Shown: positions 15,172 through 23,259, counted from the first letter of the stretch. The stretch is DNA of 40,846 nt from Acidobacteriaceae bacterium (GCA_003151155.1 PLWX01000117.1:39654-80499), one strand, 5' to 3'. A program made the numbers and translations. Notes: generated by a model not told the origin, from the sequence alone.

Positions 15172-16317
15172 ATGCCATCCAATCACGGCGCCATCGTGCG
15201 TCGCGTCGCGATCTCTGTCGCCGTGCTCTCCGCGGCCACCGCTCTCATTTCCGGCAAGCCCGCGCAAGCGCCGCCCTCCGCCGGTCCGAAGACCGCGGTG
15301 CAGGCTTTCAAGAACATCCAGGTGCTCAAAGACACCCCTGCCGATCAGCTCATCCCCTCGATGCAGTTCATCGCAAATTCCCTCGGCGTCGAGTGCGACT
15401 TCTGCCACGTCGAAGGCGCGTTTGATAAAGACGACAAGGACGAAAAGAAGACCGCCCGCAAGATGATGACGATGATGATCACCATCAACCAGGAGAATTT
15501 CGAGGGCAAAAAAGAAGTGAGCTGCAACACCTGCCATCGCGGCAGCCCGCACCCGCAGGGTATTCCCATCATCACCGCCGAAGCGCGCGAGCCCATGAAT
15601 ACGGAAGCGATGGAGCACGAGCATCACGACCACGACGCACAGATGCCCTCGGCCGATCCGGTCATCGACGCCTACGTGAAAGCCGTCGGGGGCTCCGATG
15701 CAATCGCGAAGCTCAAGTCAGCCAGCGAAAAAGCCAACATGGCGATGGGTCCCGGAAAGGTCGCCGTCGAGATTTATGAAGAGGCTCCCGATCGTCGCGT
15801 CTCGATCGCCCACATGCCCGGCGGTGCCGACAGTGTTACTGCGTACGACGGCAGTGAAGGCTGGCTCAGCTTTCCCAAGCGTCCTCTGCGCATCATGAAC
15901 GCCGACGAGCAATACGCCGCCAAACTCGACGCCGAATTCCTGCTGCCTAGCGATCCACGCAAGGCTTTCACGGAACTAAAATCCGCCAAGCCAGACACTA
16001 TCGACGGCAAAGAAGTGAATGTTGTACTCGGCATCAATCCCAACCAGCCGCCGGTAAAACTCTATTTCGACAAAGAGTCCGGCCTACTGGTTCGCATGGT
16101 GCGCTATGCCAACACTCCTCTCGGCATAAACCCAACCCAGGTCGATTTTGCCGATTATCGCGATCAACACGGCGCGAAGCTTCCGTTCCAGTGGACCATC
16201 GCGCGACCCTTCAGTCGTTTCACGATGAAAGTCGATTCTGTGGAATTGAACACGCCCATCGATCCGTCCAAATTCGCAAAGCCGGCGGCCCCACCGCCGG
16301 GCCCACCCGCGCATTAA
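15172..16317 (+). CDS. Exported di-heme c-type cytochrome with C-terminal beta-rich domain
   Basis: A 381-aa exported protein. The N-terminus is a signal peptide (RRVAISVAVLSAATALISG). Residues about 40-130 hold two heme c sites, CDFCH (75-79) and CNTCH (118-122), within a helical arrangement. The methionines around MQF and MMTMM could be axial ligands. This resembles the photosynthetic reaction-centre cytochrome c subunit-like domain (PF02276 type) that is frequent in acidobacterial secreted proteins. Residues about 160-370 form a second domain of beta strands (YDGSEGWLSF, VNVVLGINP, VKLYFDKESGLLVRM) like LolA/LppX-type lipid-binding folds. A periplasmic electron carrier or sensor is likely; the partner is unknown. 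A terminator follows. Confidence 0.82.
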   Translation: MPSNHGAIVRRVAISVAVLSAATALISGKPAQAPPSAGPKTAVQAFKNIQVLKDTPADQLIPSMQFIANSLGVECDFCHVEGAFDKDDKDEKKTARKMMTMMITINQENFEGKKEVSCNTCHRGSPHPQGIPIITAEAREPMNTEAMEHEHHDHDAQMPSADPVIDAYVKAVGGSDAIAKLKSASEKANMAMGPGKVAVEIYEEAPDRRVSIAHMPGGADSVTAYDGSEGWLSFPKRPLRIMNADEQYAAKLDAEFLLPSDPRKAFTELKSAKPDTIDGKEVNVVLGINPNQPPVKLYFDKESGLLVRMVRYANTPLGINPTQVDFADYRDQHGAKLPFQWTIARPFSRFTMKVDSVELNTPIDPSKFAKPAAPPPGPPAH

Positions 16318-16325
16318 GACAAGAG

Positions 16326-16356
16326 AGGCTTGTCCACTCGGACAAGCCTTTCGTGT
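16326..16356 (+). terminator. Rho-independent terminator after the cytochrome gene
   Basis: AGGCTTGTCC and GGACAAGCCT (10-bp perfect stem, ACTC loop, 16326-16349), followed by TTTCGTGTTT. Confidence 0.75.
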
Positions 16357-16440
16357 TTGGATACAAAAAATTCACATCAGCCACTCTGCTTCTGAGTTGC
16401 GAACTAGCGCGTCTTCATCCTAGGATCAATCTACCAACCC

Positions 16441-16953
16441 ATGGAAAGCAAAGTTCAAGCAGAGCGGAGACGCTACTGGCGTCCGGAAATGTTGTTCGAA
16501 GCGTATCCGGCGAAAATCGTCCGTCACAGCGCGGTCGGTGCCGTGCTGGCTGGCGCTCTTCTTGGCCTCGCGATATTCCTCGTGCAGATTGCCATCGATC
16601 GCACCGTCGGCCACACCCGCCAGATGCTGTGGTACTCCGACATGTTTATGGGCCTGTTGACCGCCCTCGTCACCGGGCTGGGTCTGCTCCACTATCGCAC
16701 CCACATGGCTGCCGATCGCGCGCGCATGCGCATGATTGCCGAAATGAACCACCACGTCCGCAATGCCATGACCGCGATCAGCCTCTCGGTTTACGCGCAG
16801 AATGATCCGCAACTCGAGAAAACGACCCGCGAAGCGATCCAGCGTATCGACTGGGCGCTCCGCGAGGTGCTCGCTCAGCCGGAATCGATGTCCAGTCGCT
16901 CCACGCCGAAGCCGGTCGAACAGCAAGAAGAAGCGGCGCGCCGCTCGGCTTAG
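16441..16953 (+). CDS. Membrane protein with lone histidine-kinase-like dimerisation segment
   Basis: A 170-aa protein with two membrane segments (residues about 31-52 and 68-86). They are followed by a helical hairpin that starts IAEMNHHVRNAMTAI and continues to EAIQRIDWALREVL. The EMNHHVRNAM stretch matches the H-box of HWE/HisKA_2-type histidine kinases (E-x-N-H-x-x-x-N), with His104/His105 as candidate phosphorylation sites. The protein ends in a short charged tail with no catalytic ATP-binding domain. No kinase or response regulator adjoins it. It could be a phosphotransfer or dimerisation partner for another kinase, or a degenerate kinase. The start ATG has no strong ribosome site. A terminator lies upstream, so it should have its own promoter. 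Confidence 0.65.
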   Translation: MESKVQAERRRYWRPEMLFEAYPAKIVRHSAVGAVLAGALLGLAIFLVQIAIDRTVGHTRQMLWYSDMFMGLLTALVTGLGLLHYRTHMAADRARMRMIAEMNHHVRNAMTAISLSVYAQNDPQLEKTTREAIQRIDWALREVLAQPESMSSRSTPKPVEQQEEAARRSA

Positions 16954-17092
16954 CCCGTCGAGCCTCGGTTTGTAAGTGCGCGCCATCACATTGTTGCCGA
17001 TGTTCTCCGGAACGGAACTGGCCCCACAACACCATTGCACCGTTGACCTTTCGCATCGTTACCCGATAGCCTGAAGGGTTGGCCTTTTCCTT

Positions 17093-18040
17093 ATGAAGAT
17101 CTCTGAAATGTCCACTCTCCGCGTTGCCGAAGATATCTCTGAACTCGTCGGCCAGACTCCGATGCTCCACCTGCGCAAAATGGTGCCCAGCACCATGGCC
17201 GACATTTACGTGAAGCTCGAATACCTGAACCCTGGCGGAAGCATTAAAGACCGCGCTGCCCTCGGCATGATCCTCAAGGCCGAGCGCGAAGGCATTCTGA
17301 AGCAGGGGTCCACGATCCTCGAAGCCACGGCAGGGAATACCGGCGTGGGCCTCGCTCTCATCGGCGTCAGCCGTGGATACAAAGTGGTCCTCGCCGTTCC
17401 ACAGAAGTTCAGCAAAGAAAAAGTCATGCTGATGGAAGCCCTCGGTGCGGTCGTCCATCGCACCCCCGACTCCGAAGGGATGGAAGGCGCTATCCGCCTG
17501 GTGAAGAAGCTGTTGAATGAGATCCCCGGCTCCTGGCTCGCCGGACAATTCGAAAACCAGGCGAATCCTGACTTCCACTACAAGACCACCGCCCGCGAAC
17601 TCTGGGAACAGATGGGCGGACAGATCGACGCCATCGCCCTCGGCGCCGGAACGGCGGGAACGTTTACAGGCGTCGCCCGCTTCATCAAGGAGCGTTCGCC
17701 GCAAACTCTGTGCGTTCTCGTTGAATCGCAGGCCTCGGTGTACGGCGGCGGCAAGAGCGGTGCTCACGCGGTGGAAGGCATTGGCGCAAGTTTCATCCCC
17801 GCCACCTTCGACCGTAGCGTGTGCGATGAAGTTATCGCCGTCAAAGACACCGACGCCTTCGCGACGATTAAAGACCTGGCTGCGAAAGAAGGCGTCCTCG
17901 CCGGATCGAGCGCAGGAGCAGCGTTGTTTGCCGCCATGCATCTGGCCAAGCGCCTCGGTCCCGGCAAACGCGTCGCAACTATCATCCCCGATTCCGCCGA
18001 ACGCTATCTTTCCAAGGATCCATACCACTTCAACGAGTAA
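17093..18040 (+). CDS. PLP-dependent cysteine synthase / cystathionine beta-synthase
   Basis: A 315-aa fold-type II PLP enzyme. The PLP lysine is Lys52 in NPGGSIKDRAA, the asparagine loop is EATAGNTGVGLAL, and the phosphate-binding loop is GAGTAGTFTG. This fits O-acetylserine sulfhydrylase (CysK/CysM) or the CBS-like MccA that makes cystathionine from serine and homocysteine. Because a cystathionine gamma-lyase/synthase gene lies 503 bp downstream on the same strand, reverse transsulfuration (homocysteine to cysteine) is plausible, though the substrate is not readable from sequence. It has no C-terminal CBS regulatory pair. The start could be ATG 17093 or ATG 17111. The stretch to the next gene is interrupted by a GxxExxY gene. 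Confidence 0.9.
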   Translation: MKISEMSTLRVAEDISELVGQTPMLHLRKMVPSTMADIYVKLEYLNPGGSIKDRAALGMILKAEREGILKQGSTILEATAGNTGVGLALIGVSRGYKVVLAVPQKFSKEKVMLMEALGAVVHRTPDSEGMEGAIRLVKKLLNEIPGSWLAGQFENQANPDFHYKTTARELWEQMGGQIDAIALGAGTAGTFTGVARFIKERSPQTLCVLVESQASVYGGGKSGAHAVEGIGASFIPATFDRSVCDEVIAVKDTDAFATIKDLAAKEGVLAGSSAGAALFAAMHLAKRLGPGKRVATIIPDSAERYLSKDPYHFNE

Positions 18041-18050
18041 GGCAAAGCTC

Positions 18051-18512
18051 TTGAAACACGAAGGGCACGAAGGGAACGAAGGTTGTTACGCCGTGGAGAC
18101 TCGAGTGACAGCGCTCGACGTTAGCCATGATGTAATCACCGCCGCGATGAAAGTACATACGGCTCTTGGCCCTGGGATGCTTGAGAGCGTGTATGAGGTA
18201 TGTTTGGCCTACGAGTTACGCAAGATGGGACATAAATGCGAAACGCAGCTAAGCCTGCCAATTCAATATGACGGCATTCAACTGGATGCGGGTTATCGAA
18301 TCGACCTTCTCGTGGACGATCTTGTAATTGTCGAGTTGAAATCGGTGGATAAAGTTCAACCCGTCTGTCATGCGCAGTTGATTTCGTACCTCAAACTGAG
18401 CGGGAAAAGTCTTGGACTGTTGATAAATTTTAATGTTGCCCATCTGAAAGATGGCAGCAAGCGATTCGTGCGCGGCACCGAATGGAAAACCATCCCTTCG
18501 TTTACTCCGTGA
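18051..18512 (+). CDS. GxxExxY family protein
   Basis: About 153 aa. The N-terminal core contains HTALGPGMLESVYEVCLAYE, the GPGxLESxY element that names the family. It continues into a restriction-endonuclease-like core with YRIDLLVDDLVIVELKSV (D...ExK) and a QLISYLKL helix, which fits a PD-(D/E)xK nuclease fold. The biological role of the family is unsettled. No ATG lies near the start. I use TTG 18051 because AAGGCAAAG precedes it and the encoded HEGHEGNEG leader comes from a 9-bp tandem repeat often seen before such genes; GTG 18093 or 18105 are alternatives. The gene sits inside a cysteine-metabolism pair and has its own tandem repeat leader, which suggests an acquired insert. Confidence 0.72.
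   Translation: MKHEGHEGNEGCYAVETRVTALDVSHDVITAAMKVHTALGPGMLESVYEVCLAYELRKMGHKCETQLSLPIQYDGIQLDAGYRIDLLVDDLVIVELKSVDKVQPVCHAQLISYLKLSGKSLGLLINFNVAHLKDGSKRFVRGTEWKTIPSFTP
18057..18083 (+). repeat. Three 9-bp tandem repeats
   Basis: CACGAAGGG occurs twice (18057-18065 and 18066-18074), followed by a variant AACGAAGGT (18075-18083). The repeat encodes HEG-type tripeptides in the GxxExxY frame. Confidence 0.8.
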
Positions 18513-18543
18513 CCTTCCTGTTCAAAGATTCTGAAAGGCATTA

Positions 18544-19701
18544 ATGAAAAAGAAGTCTGCAGGATTCTCCACCCGCTGTATCCACGTCGGCCAGGAGCCC
18601 GAAAAGCTCACCGGGTCCGTGGGCGTTCCGATCTACGCCACCTCTACCTACGCCCAGGATGAACTCGGCAAGCCCCGTCTCGGCTACGAATACTCACGTG
18701 TCTCCAATCCCACGCGCGATCGCCTTGAGCGAAACCTGGCCTCGCTCGAAGGCGGCATCGATTCCAAGGTCTTTGCCAGTGGCATGGCCGCGGTCAGCGC
18801 CATGTGCTCGCTGCTTAAGCGAGGCGACCACATCGTCTGCTCCAGCAACGTTTATGGCGGCGTGCCCAGGCTCTTCAACCAGGTGCTGGTCAACTTTGGT
18901 TTGGAATTCACCTACGTCGACACCTCCAACCTGAAGGCCACCGAGCGCGCCATCCGCAAGAACACCCGCTACGTCTACGTGGAGACGCCCACCAATCCCC
19001 TTATGACCTTGAGCGACATCGCGGCGATCAGCAAGATTGCGCATAAAAAGAATGTCGAGGTCGTCGTCGACAACACTTTTATGTCGCCGTATTTTCAGAA
19101 GCCCATCGAACTCGGGGCTGACATGGTGCTGCACTCCACCACGAAGTTTCTCAACGGCCACAGCGACGGCCTCGGCGGCGTACTCGTTTGCACGACGAAG
19201 GAACAGGCCGAAAAACTGGCCTTCATCCAGAAGTCCGTTGGCGCGATCATGTCGCCGTTCGAAAGCTGGCTCATCCTGCGCGGCGTTAAGACCCTCGCCC
19301 TCCGCATGAAGCAGCATGACGAGAGCGGCCGCATCGTTGCCGATTTCCTCAGCAAGCAGAAAAAGTTGAAAAAGGTGTTTTACCCTGGCCTGCCCTCGCA
19401 TCCGCAACACGAGTTGGCGAAACAGCAGATGACCGGCTTCGGCGCGCTGATCACCTTTGAGACCGGTTCGCTCGAGAACGCCAAGAAGATGCTCAAGCGC
19501 GTGCGCGTCTGCACCCTCGGAGAATCTCTCGGCGGCGTTGAAACTCTCATCTCCCACCCGGCGACCATGACCCACGCGGCTCTGGGCGAAAAGGGAAGAG
19601 CCGCCATCGGCATTACCGACGGCCTGGTGCGCATCTCGGTCGGCGTGGAGGACGTGGAAGACATCATTGCCGATTTGGAGCAGGCGATTTCGGCCATCTA
19701 G
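18544..19701 (+). CDS. Cystathionine gamma-lyase/gamma-synthase family enzyme
   Basis: A 385-aa Cys/Met-metabolism PLP enzyme (fold type I). The PLP lysine is Lys201 in HSTTKFLNGHSD. SRVSNPTRDRLE, the ASGMAAVSA loop, VVVDNTF and the C-terminal GVETLISHPATMTHA complete the family pattern. It either cleaves cystathionine to cysteine, ammonia and 2-oxobutyrate, or makes cystathionine from an activated homoserine; sequence alone does not separate these. The upstream beta-synthase gene favours the lyase direction (reverse transsulfuration). The ATG at 18544 is followed by a Lys-rich start (MKKKSAGFSTRCIHVGQ). The intervening GxxExxY gene probably split an older two-gene unit. Confidence 0.93.
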   Translation: MKKKSAGFSTRCIHVGQEPEKLTGSVGVPIYATSTYAQDELGKPRLGYEYSRVSNPTRDRLERNLASLEGGIDSKVFASGMAAVSAMCSLLKRGDHIVCSSNVYGGVPRLFNQVLVNFGLEFTYVDTSNLKATERAIRKNTRYVYVETPTNPLMTLSDIAAISKIAHKKNVEVVVDNTFMSPYFQKPIELGADMVLHSTTKFLNGHSDGLGGVLVCTTKEQAEKLAFIQKSVGAIMSPFESWLILRGVKTLALRMKQHDESGRIVADFLSKQKKLKKVFYPGLPSHPQHELAKQQMTGFGALITFETGSLENAKKMLKRVRVCTLGESLGGVETLISHPATMTHAALGEKGRAAIGITDGLVRISVGVEDVEDIIADLEQAISAI

Positions 19702-19706
19702 CACGC

Positions 19707-19760
19707 AGGTCTCAGGGACCTCTGAGACCTGTATGCCCTACCCATCGACCATTGTCGATG
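19707..19760 (+). terminator. Two hairpins after the gamma-lyase gene, possible terminator
   Basis: A 9-bp stem (AGGTCTCAG with CTGAGACCT, 19707-19730) and a 7-bp stem (CATCGAC with GTCGATG, 19743-19760) lie in the 85-bp gap. Neither has a T-run, so intrinsic termination is uncertain. Confidence 0.4.
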
Positions 19761-19786
19761 TCTGTCTGCCCGTTTAACCTAGTCCC

Positions 19787-20575
19787 ATGGGCCAAAGTCC
19801 GCGGGAATGGAACTCGACCCAATATCATCAGCTTTCCGATCCGCAGTTCCAGTGGGGGATGAAAGTTCTCGATCGCCTGCAACTGCGTGGCGATGAGACC
19901 GTTCTCGACGCGGGCTGCGGTACCGGTCGTGTCACGGCCGAACTCGCAAAGCGCCTGCCCCGCGGCCGCGTGATCGCATCCGATTTCTCCGCCAACATGC
20001 TGCGCAGCGCACGCCAGACGCTCGCCGATTTTCGCGACCGCGTTCGTTGCCTCGAAGCCGACATGACCACCCTGCCGCTTGAGAACGAAGTTGACCTTAT
20101 CTTCAGCACCGCCGCCTTTCACTGGGTGCAGGACCACGACAAGCTGTTTCGCAGTCTGTTCCGCGCCCTGCGTTCGGGAGGAAGATTGATCGCGCAATGC
20201 GGGGGCGGCCCGAACCTGGAAAAAACGTATGGGCGTGCCAAGCAGATCATCGCCGAGAAAAAAGAACTGGCGCCGTATTTCCAGAACTTCACCGAGCCCG
20301 TAAATTTCGCCTCACCCGAACAGACCACCGGACGCCTGAAGCGTGCCGGCTTTCATGACGCCGAAGCCTGGCTGGAATCCACCCCGACCGTAATTCCCGA
20401 TGCCCAGACCTACCGCGAGTTCCTACAGACGGTGGTGCTGCGTGCCCACGTCGCGAAGCTCCCCGTCGAGGGTGCTGAATACCTTCTGCATCGCATGCGG
20501 GAACTGGGAGCGGAAGACGATCCGCCGTTCACCCTCGATTACTGGCGCTTGAACCTCGAAGCCAGAAAAGTGTGA
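19787..20575 (+). CDS. SAM-dependent methyltransferase, trans-aconitate methyltransferase-like
   Basis: A 262-aa class I methyltransferase. Motif I is LDAGCGTGRVT near residues 41-51, the acidic motif II is VIASDFSANM, and DLIFSTAAFHWV gives motif IV. The WNSTQYHQLSDPQFQWG opening and the AAFHWVQDH stretch follow the trans-aconitate 2-methyltransferase (Tam) pattern, and the length fits. Tam detoxifies trans-aconitate, a by-product of the TCA cycle; other small-carboxylate or biotin-pathway (BioC) substrates are possible. It is cytoplasmic. The gene ends 1 bp before the convergent cutA gene. The ribosome site before the ATG is weak. Confidence 0.83.
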   Translation: MGQSPREWNSTQYHQLSDPQFQWGMKVLDRLQLRGDETVLDAGCGTGRVTAELAKRLPRGRVIASDFSANMLRSARQTLADFRDRVRCLEADMTTLPLENEVDLIFSTAAFHWVQDHDKLFRSLFRALRSGGRLIAQCGGGPNLEKTYGRAKQIIAEKKELAPYFQNFTEPVNFASPEQTTGRLKRAGFHDAEAWLESTPTVIPDAQTYREFLQTVVLRAHVAKLPVEGAEYLLHRMRELGAEDDPPFTLDYWRLNLEARKV

Positions 20576-20576
20576 A

Positions 20577-20897
20577 TCACCCAGCCACGCTCTCACCGAT
20601 CCACTGCAGATAAGCTTCACTGCCACCTTCGATCGGAAGTATCACAAACTCCGGCAGCTCGTACGGATGCAACTTCATCATCCGTTCCCGCAGCGCATCG
20701 ATCTTGCCGGCAGTGGTCTTGATCATCAGCACATACTCCAGCGTCTGCTCAAGCTTCTCCTGCCACCAGTAAATCGATTCGACTCCCGGAGAGACATTCA
20801 CGCCCGCCGCCAGGCGTTCTTGCACCAGCGTGCGGGCCATCGCGATCGCGGTTTCGTGCAGCGCCACCGTCGTCAACACAATGCGGGCATCCGTCAT
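20577..20897 (-). CDS. cutA: CutA-like divalent-cation tolerance protein
   Basis: A 106-aa CutA trimer-type protein. The typical elements are present: IVLTTVALHETAIAMARTLV, ERLAAGVNV, SIYWWQEKLEQTLEYVLMIKT, and LHPYELPEFVILPI. CutA binds copper in vitro and is linked to metal tolerance or signalling; its true role is unclear. I start at the ATG at 20895-20897, where the family begins; 11 codons upstream are open but not family-like. It is divergent from the phosphohexomutase gene and convergent with the methyltransferase gene. Confidence 0.93.
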   Translation of the reverse strand: MTDARIVLTTVALHETAIAMARTLVQERLAAGVNVSPGVESIYWWQEKLEQTLEYVLMIKTTAGKIDALRERMMKLHPYELPEFVILPIEGGSEAYLQWIGESVAG

Positions 20898-21009
20898 GCA
20901 ACGATTCTCGCCTTCCACAGCTCTCAACACAAGATGAGCGGCTACAATATCCCTTCGGTCTTCTGTTCACTTCAATTGTGCCCGCTGTTTTCGGCAAGCA
21001 AGGCAAGCC

Positions 21010-22416
21010 ATGGCAACTCAAATTAAGTTTGGAACCTCGGGATGGCGCGCCATCGTCGCCGAGGAGTTCACTTTCGCGAACGTCCGCCGTGCAGTGACCG
21101 GCATCGCCCGCTATGTTGCTAAACAGAATCCCAAGGCCACGCTGATCGTCGGTCGCGATCCACGTTTTCTAGGTGAAGCCTTTGTGCAGACCGCCGCCGA
21201 CATCCTCTCGGCGCATGGCGTCACTCCGCTCGTTATCAGCGATGCCGCTCCGACCCCGGCCATTTCCTGGGAAGTGATGCGGCGCAAGACCGGCGGCGCG
21301 ATCAATTTCACCGCCTCGCACAATCCTCCGGAATACAACGGCATCAAGTTCTCCACTCCCGACGGCGCTCCTGCCCTGCCCGATGTGACGAAACAAATCG
21401 AGGCCGAAATCGCCGGCCTGGGCGAAGAAGTGGAGTCAGTAAAGCCTGGCCCGCAGCATCCGAAGGCCGAGAACATCGACATCAAAGATCACTATCTCGC
21501 CCGCTTGAGAGAAGTGATCGACCTAGCGGCGATCAAGAAGTCCGGCCTCAAAGTCGTGTACGACCCGCTCTGGGGAGCGGCCCGCGGATATCCCGATTTC
21601 TTATTGCGCGAGGCCGGCATCGGCATCGCCACCGTGCATGACGTTCGGGACGTTCTCTTCGGCGGCCATGCTCCTGAACCTGACGATCATCTGCTCAACG
21701 AAATGCGCGCCAAGATGAAAGAGACGGGCGCCGGCATTGGTATCGCCACCGACGGCGATGCTGATCGCTTTGGCATCGTCGATGCCGACGGCACCTTCAT
21801 TCAGCCGAATTACATCATCGCGCTGCTTTTCGATTACCTCGTCGAAACCCGCGGCTGGAAAAATGGTGTAGCGAAATCCGTAGCCACTACCAACCTCGTC
21901 AACGCTCTCGCCGATCATCATAAGGTCGAGTTGCACGAGACGCCCGTAGGTTTCAAGTACATTGGCGAGCTCATCAAGCAGGACAAGATCGCCATCGGCG
22001 GGGAAGAGAGCGCCGGACTTTCCATTCGCCACCACGTTCCTGAAAAAGATGGCGTGCTCGCGTGTCTACTTTGCTGCGAGATGGTCGCGCGTCGCGGAAA
22101 GCCGATCGGTATCCAATTACAAGAATTATTTGGCAAGGTTGGTTCCTTCTACCCTGAAAGACAGAACTTCCACTTGACGCCGGAAGTGAAAGAGAAGTTC
22201 ACTACAAAGATGAAGTCCGACCCGAAAGATTTCCACGGCAAGAAGGTTTCGGAGATCAATCGGAAAGACGGCCTGAAGCTGGTTCTCGACGACGGTTCCT
22301 GGGTTTGCTATCGCGTCAGCGGTACGGAACCCGTGGTCAGGGCTTACACCGAAGCACGCAGTCAGGATGGGTTGAAGAAACTCAGCGCGTCCGCTAAGCA
22401 GTTTGTATTCGAGTAG
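21010..22416 (+). CDS. Phosphoglucomutase/phosphomannomutase
   Basis: A 468-aa alpha-D-phosphohexomutase that moves phosphate between C1 and C6 of a hexose. The phosphoserine is Ser103 in NFTASHNPPEYNG, the Mg-binding loop is DGDADR (248-253), the sugar-binding loop is GGEESAG, and the C-terminal phosphate loop is RVSGTEPVVR. These four sites complete the family set. It could be a phosphoglucomutase (glycogen/UDP-glucose) or a phosphomannomutase (GDP-mannose). The short linkers favour neither. The start MATQIKFGTSGWR is canonical. A TACAAT at 20943-20948 could be a -10 box. The FtsB gene follows after 3 bp, so the two are likely co-transcribed. Confidence 0.93.
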   Translation: MATQIKFGTSGWRAIVAEEFTFANVRRAVTGIARYVAKQNPKATLIVGRDPRFLGEAFVQTAADILSAHGVTPLVISDAAPTPAISWEVMRRKTGGAINFTASHNPPEYNGIKFSTPDGAPALPDVTKQIEAEIAGLGEEVESVKPGPQHPKAENIDIKDHYLARLREVIDLAAIKKSGLKVVYDPLWGAARGYPDFLLREAGIGIATVHDVRDVLFGGHAPEPDDHLLNEMRAKMKETGAGIGIATDGDADRFGIVDADGTFIQPNYIIALLFDYLVETRGWKNGVAKSVATTNLVNALADHHKVELHETPVGFKYIGELIKQDKIAIGGEESAGLSIRHHVPEKDGVLACLLCCEMVARRGKPIGIQLQELFGKVGSFYPERQNFHLTPEVKEKFTTKMKSDPKDFHGKKVSEINRKDGLKLVLDDGSWVCYRVSGTEPVVRAYTEARSQDGLKKLSASAKQFVFE

Positions 22417-22419
22417 AAG

Positions 22420-22773
22420 ATGAACTTTGTAGAGCAGTGCCGGGAAGTCTACGAGTTATGGCGGCGCAAGGGCGCGATCGTCCTGACCGTCCTATTCACC
22501 TGCCTCACCTTCTACCACGTGGTCTTCGGCGCCAATGGCTGGATGGTCTACCAGAAGAAGAAAGTCGAATACCGCCAGCTTCAGGACGACCTGCAGAAGC
22601 TCAGCAAGGAAAACGAGACACTCCAGAAAGACGTCAAGTCGCTGAAAAGCGATAAGGCCGCCATTGAGCGCGAGGCCCGCGAGCAGCTACACTACACCCG
22701 CCCCGGCGAGGTGATCTTCGTCGTACCTACGAAGAATCCACCGCCATCCACTGCGGTGGCTGACAAGCGGTAG
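22420..22773 (+). CDS. FtsB/DivIC-type septum formation initiator
   Basis: A 117-aa bitopic membrane protein. It has a short cytoplasmic start, one membrane span (residues about 18-37), and a periplasmic coiled coil (about 45-85, YRQLQDDLQKLSKENETL). A short LHYTRPGEVIF motif follows, matching the ARExLgyxxPGEx ending of FtsB/DivIC. The family forms a complex with FtsL and FtsQ that activates septal peptidoglycan synthesis at midcell. The Pro/Thr-rich tail is variable. It is 3 bp downstream of the phosphohexomutase gene, so expression may follow sugar metabolism. There is no strong ribosome site, only a weak GAAG. Confidence 0.9.
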   Translation: MNFVEQCREVYELWRRKGAIVLTVLFTCLTFYHVVFGANGWMVYQKKKVEYRQLQDDLQKLSKENETLQKDVKSLKSDKAAIEREAREQLHYTRPGEVIFVVPTKNPPPSTAVADKR

Positions 22774-22850
22774 AAGCCTGCACCACGTTTTCTCTTTCAA
22801 GTAAAAGGTCAGCGTTTCCAGAGCTGCTCGATTCGCTTCCCAGCCGTACC

Positions 22851-22870
22851 GTGTGATATCACACTACAAT
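22851..22870 (+). promoter_or_regulatory. 14-bp perfect palindrome overlapping a promoter
   Basis: GTGTGATATCACAC (22851-22864) is its own reverse complement and is followed immediately by TACAAT (22865-22870), a good -10 box. A repressor bound here would occlude the promoter of the small secreted protein at 22926. The half-site spacing does not fit CRP. Confidence 0.5.
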
Positions 22871-22925
22871 GCCTGCTACAACATGCTGTGCACGGGCAGG
22901 GCTTTTGATTCTCCAGGAGACAACC

Positions 22926-23249
22926 ATGAAGAAACTCGCAGTCGCAATGTGTTTGTGTTCCTTGATGGCCGTATCGGCCTTCGCCAAGGACAGTACGTGG
23001 GCAGGCTGGATCAGTGACGATAAGTGCGCTGCCAAGGGCGCGAATGCCGCCCACGAAGCCTGCGCCAAGAAATGTGTCGTCGCGGGCGAAAAGCCAGTCC
23101 TGGTTACCGACGCCGACGGTAAGGTCGTTCCCATCGATAATCCCGACGCCGTAAAAGATCATCTCGGCCATCACGTCGAAGTGAAAGGCTCCATGACCAG
23201 CAGCGGCGCGGTACACATCGACTCGGTTGCTATGCTGGCAGCGAAGTAA
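22926..23249 (+). CDS. Small exported protein, function unknown
   Basis: A 107-aa protein with a clean signal peptide (MKKLAVAMCLCSLMAVSAFA, cleavage before KDS). The mature part holds GWISDDKCAAKG, AHEACAKKC and KPVLVTDADGKVVPID followed by HHVEVKGSM. The three cysteines (DDKC, EACAKKC) could form a disulfide or bind metal. Small periplasmic proteins with this WAGWISD opening recur in Acidobacteriota, and I know no function for them. An AGGAGA ribosome site lies 6 bases before the ATG. A palindrome and a TACAAT box about 60 bases upstream suggest direct repression. Confidence 0.75.
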   Translation: MKKLAVAMCLCSLMAVSAFAKDSTWAGWISDDKCAAKGANAAHEACAKKCVVAGEKPVLVTDADGKVVPIDNPDAVKDHLGHHVEVKGSMTSSGAVHIDSVAMLAAK

Positions 23250-23259
23250 AATCTCCAGG

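Noticed and set aside
16778..18028. Long 416-aa antisense frame over the cysteine synthase gene
   Set aside because: It is a shadow of a GC-rich gene: low-complexity His/Gly-rich product, no ribosome site, no domain.
22851..22864. Palindrome as a CRP/FNR site
   Set aside because: The TGTGA...TCACA halves are 2 bp apart rather than 6, so CRP binding is not expected.
22809..23216. 135-aa minus-strand frame near the palindrome
   Set aside because: It overlaps a plus-strand gene with AGGAGA and a signal peptide; the antisense product shows no domain.
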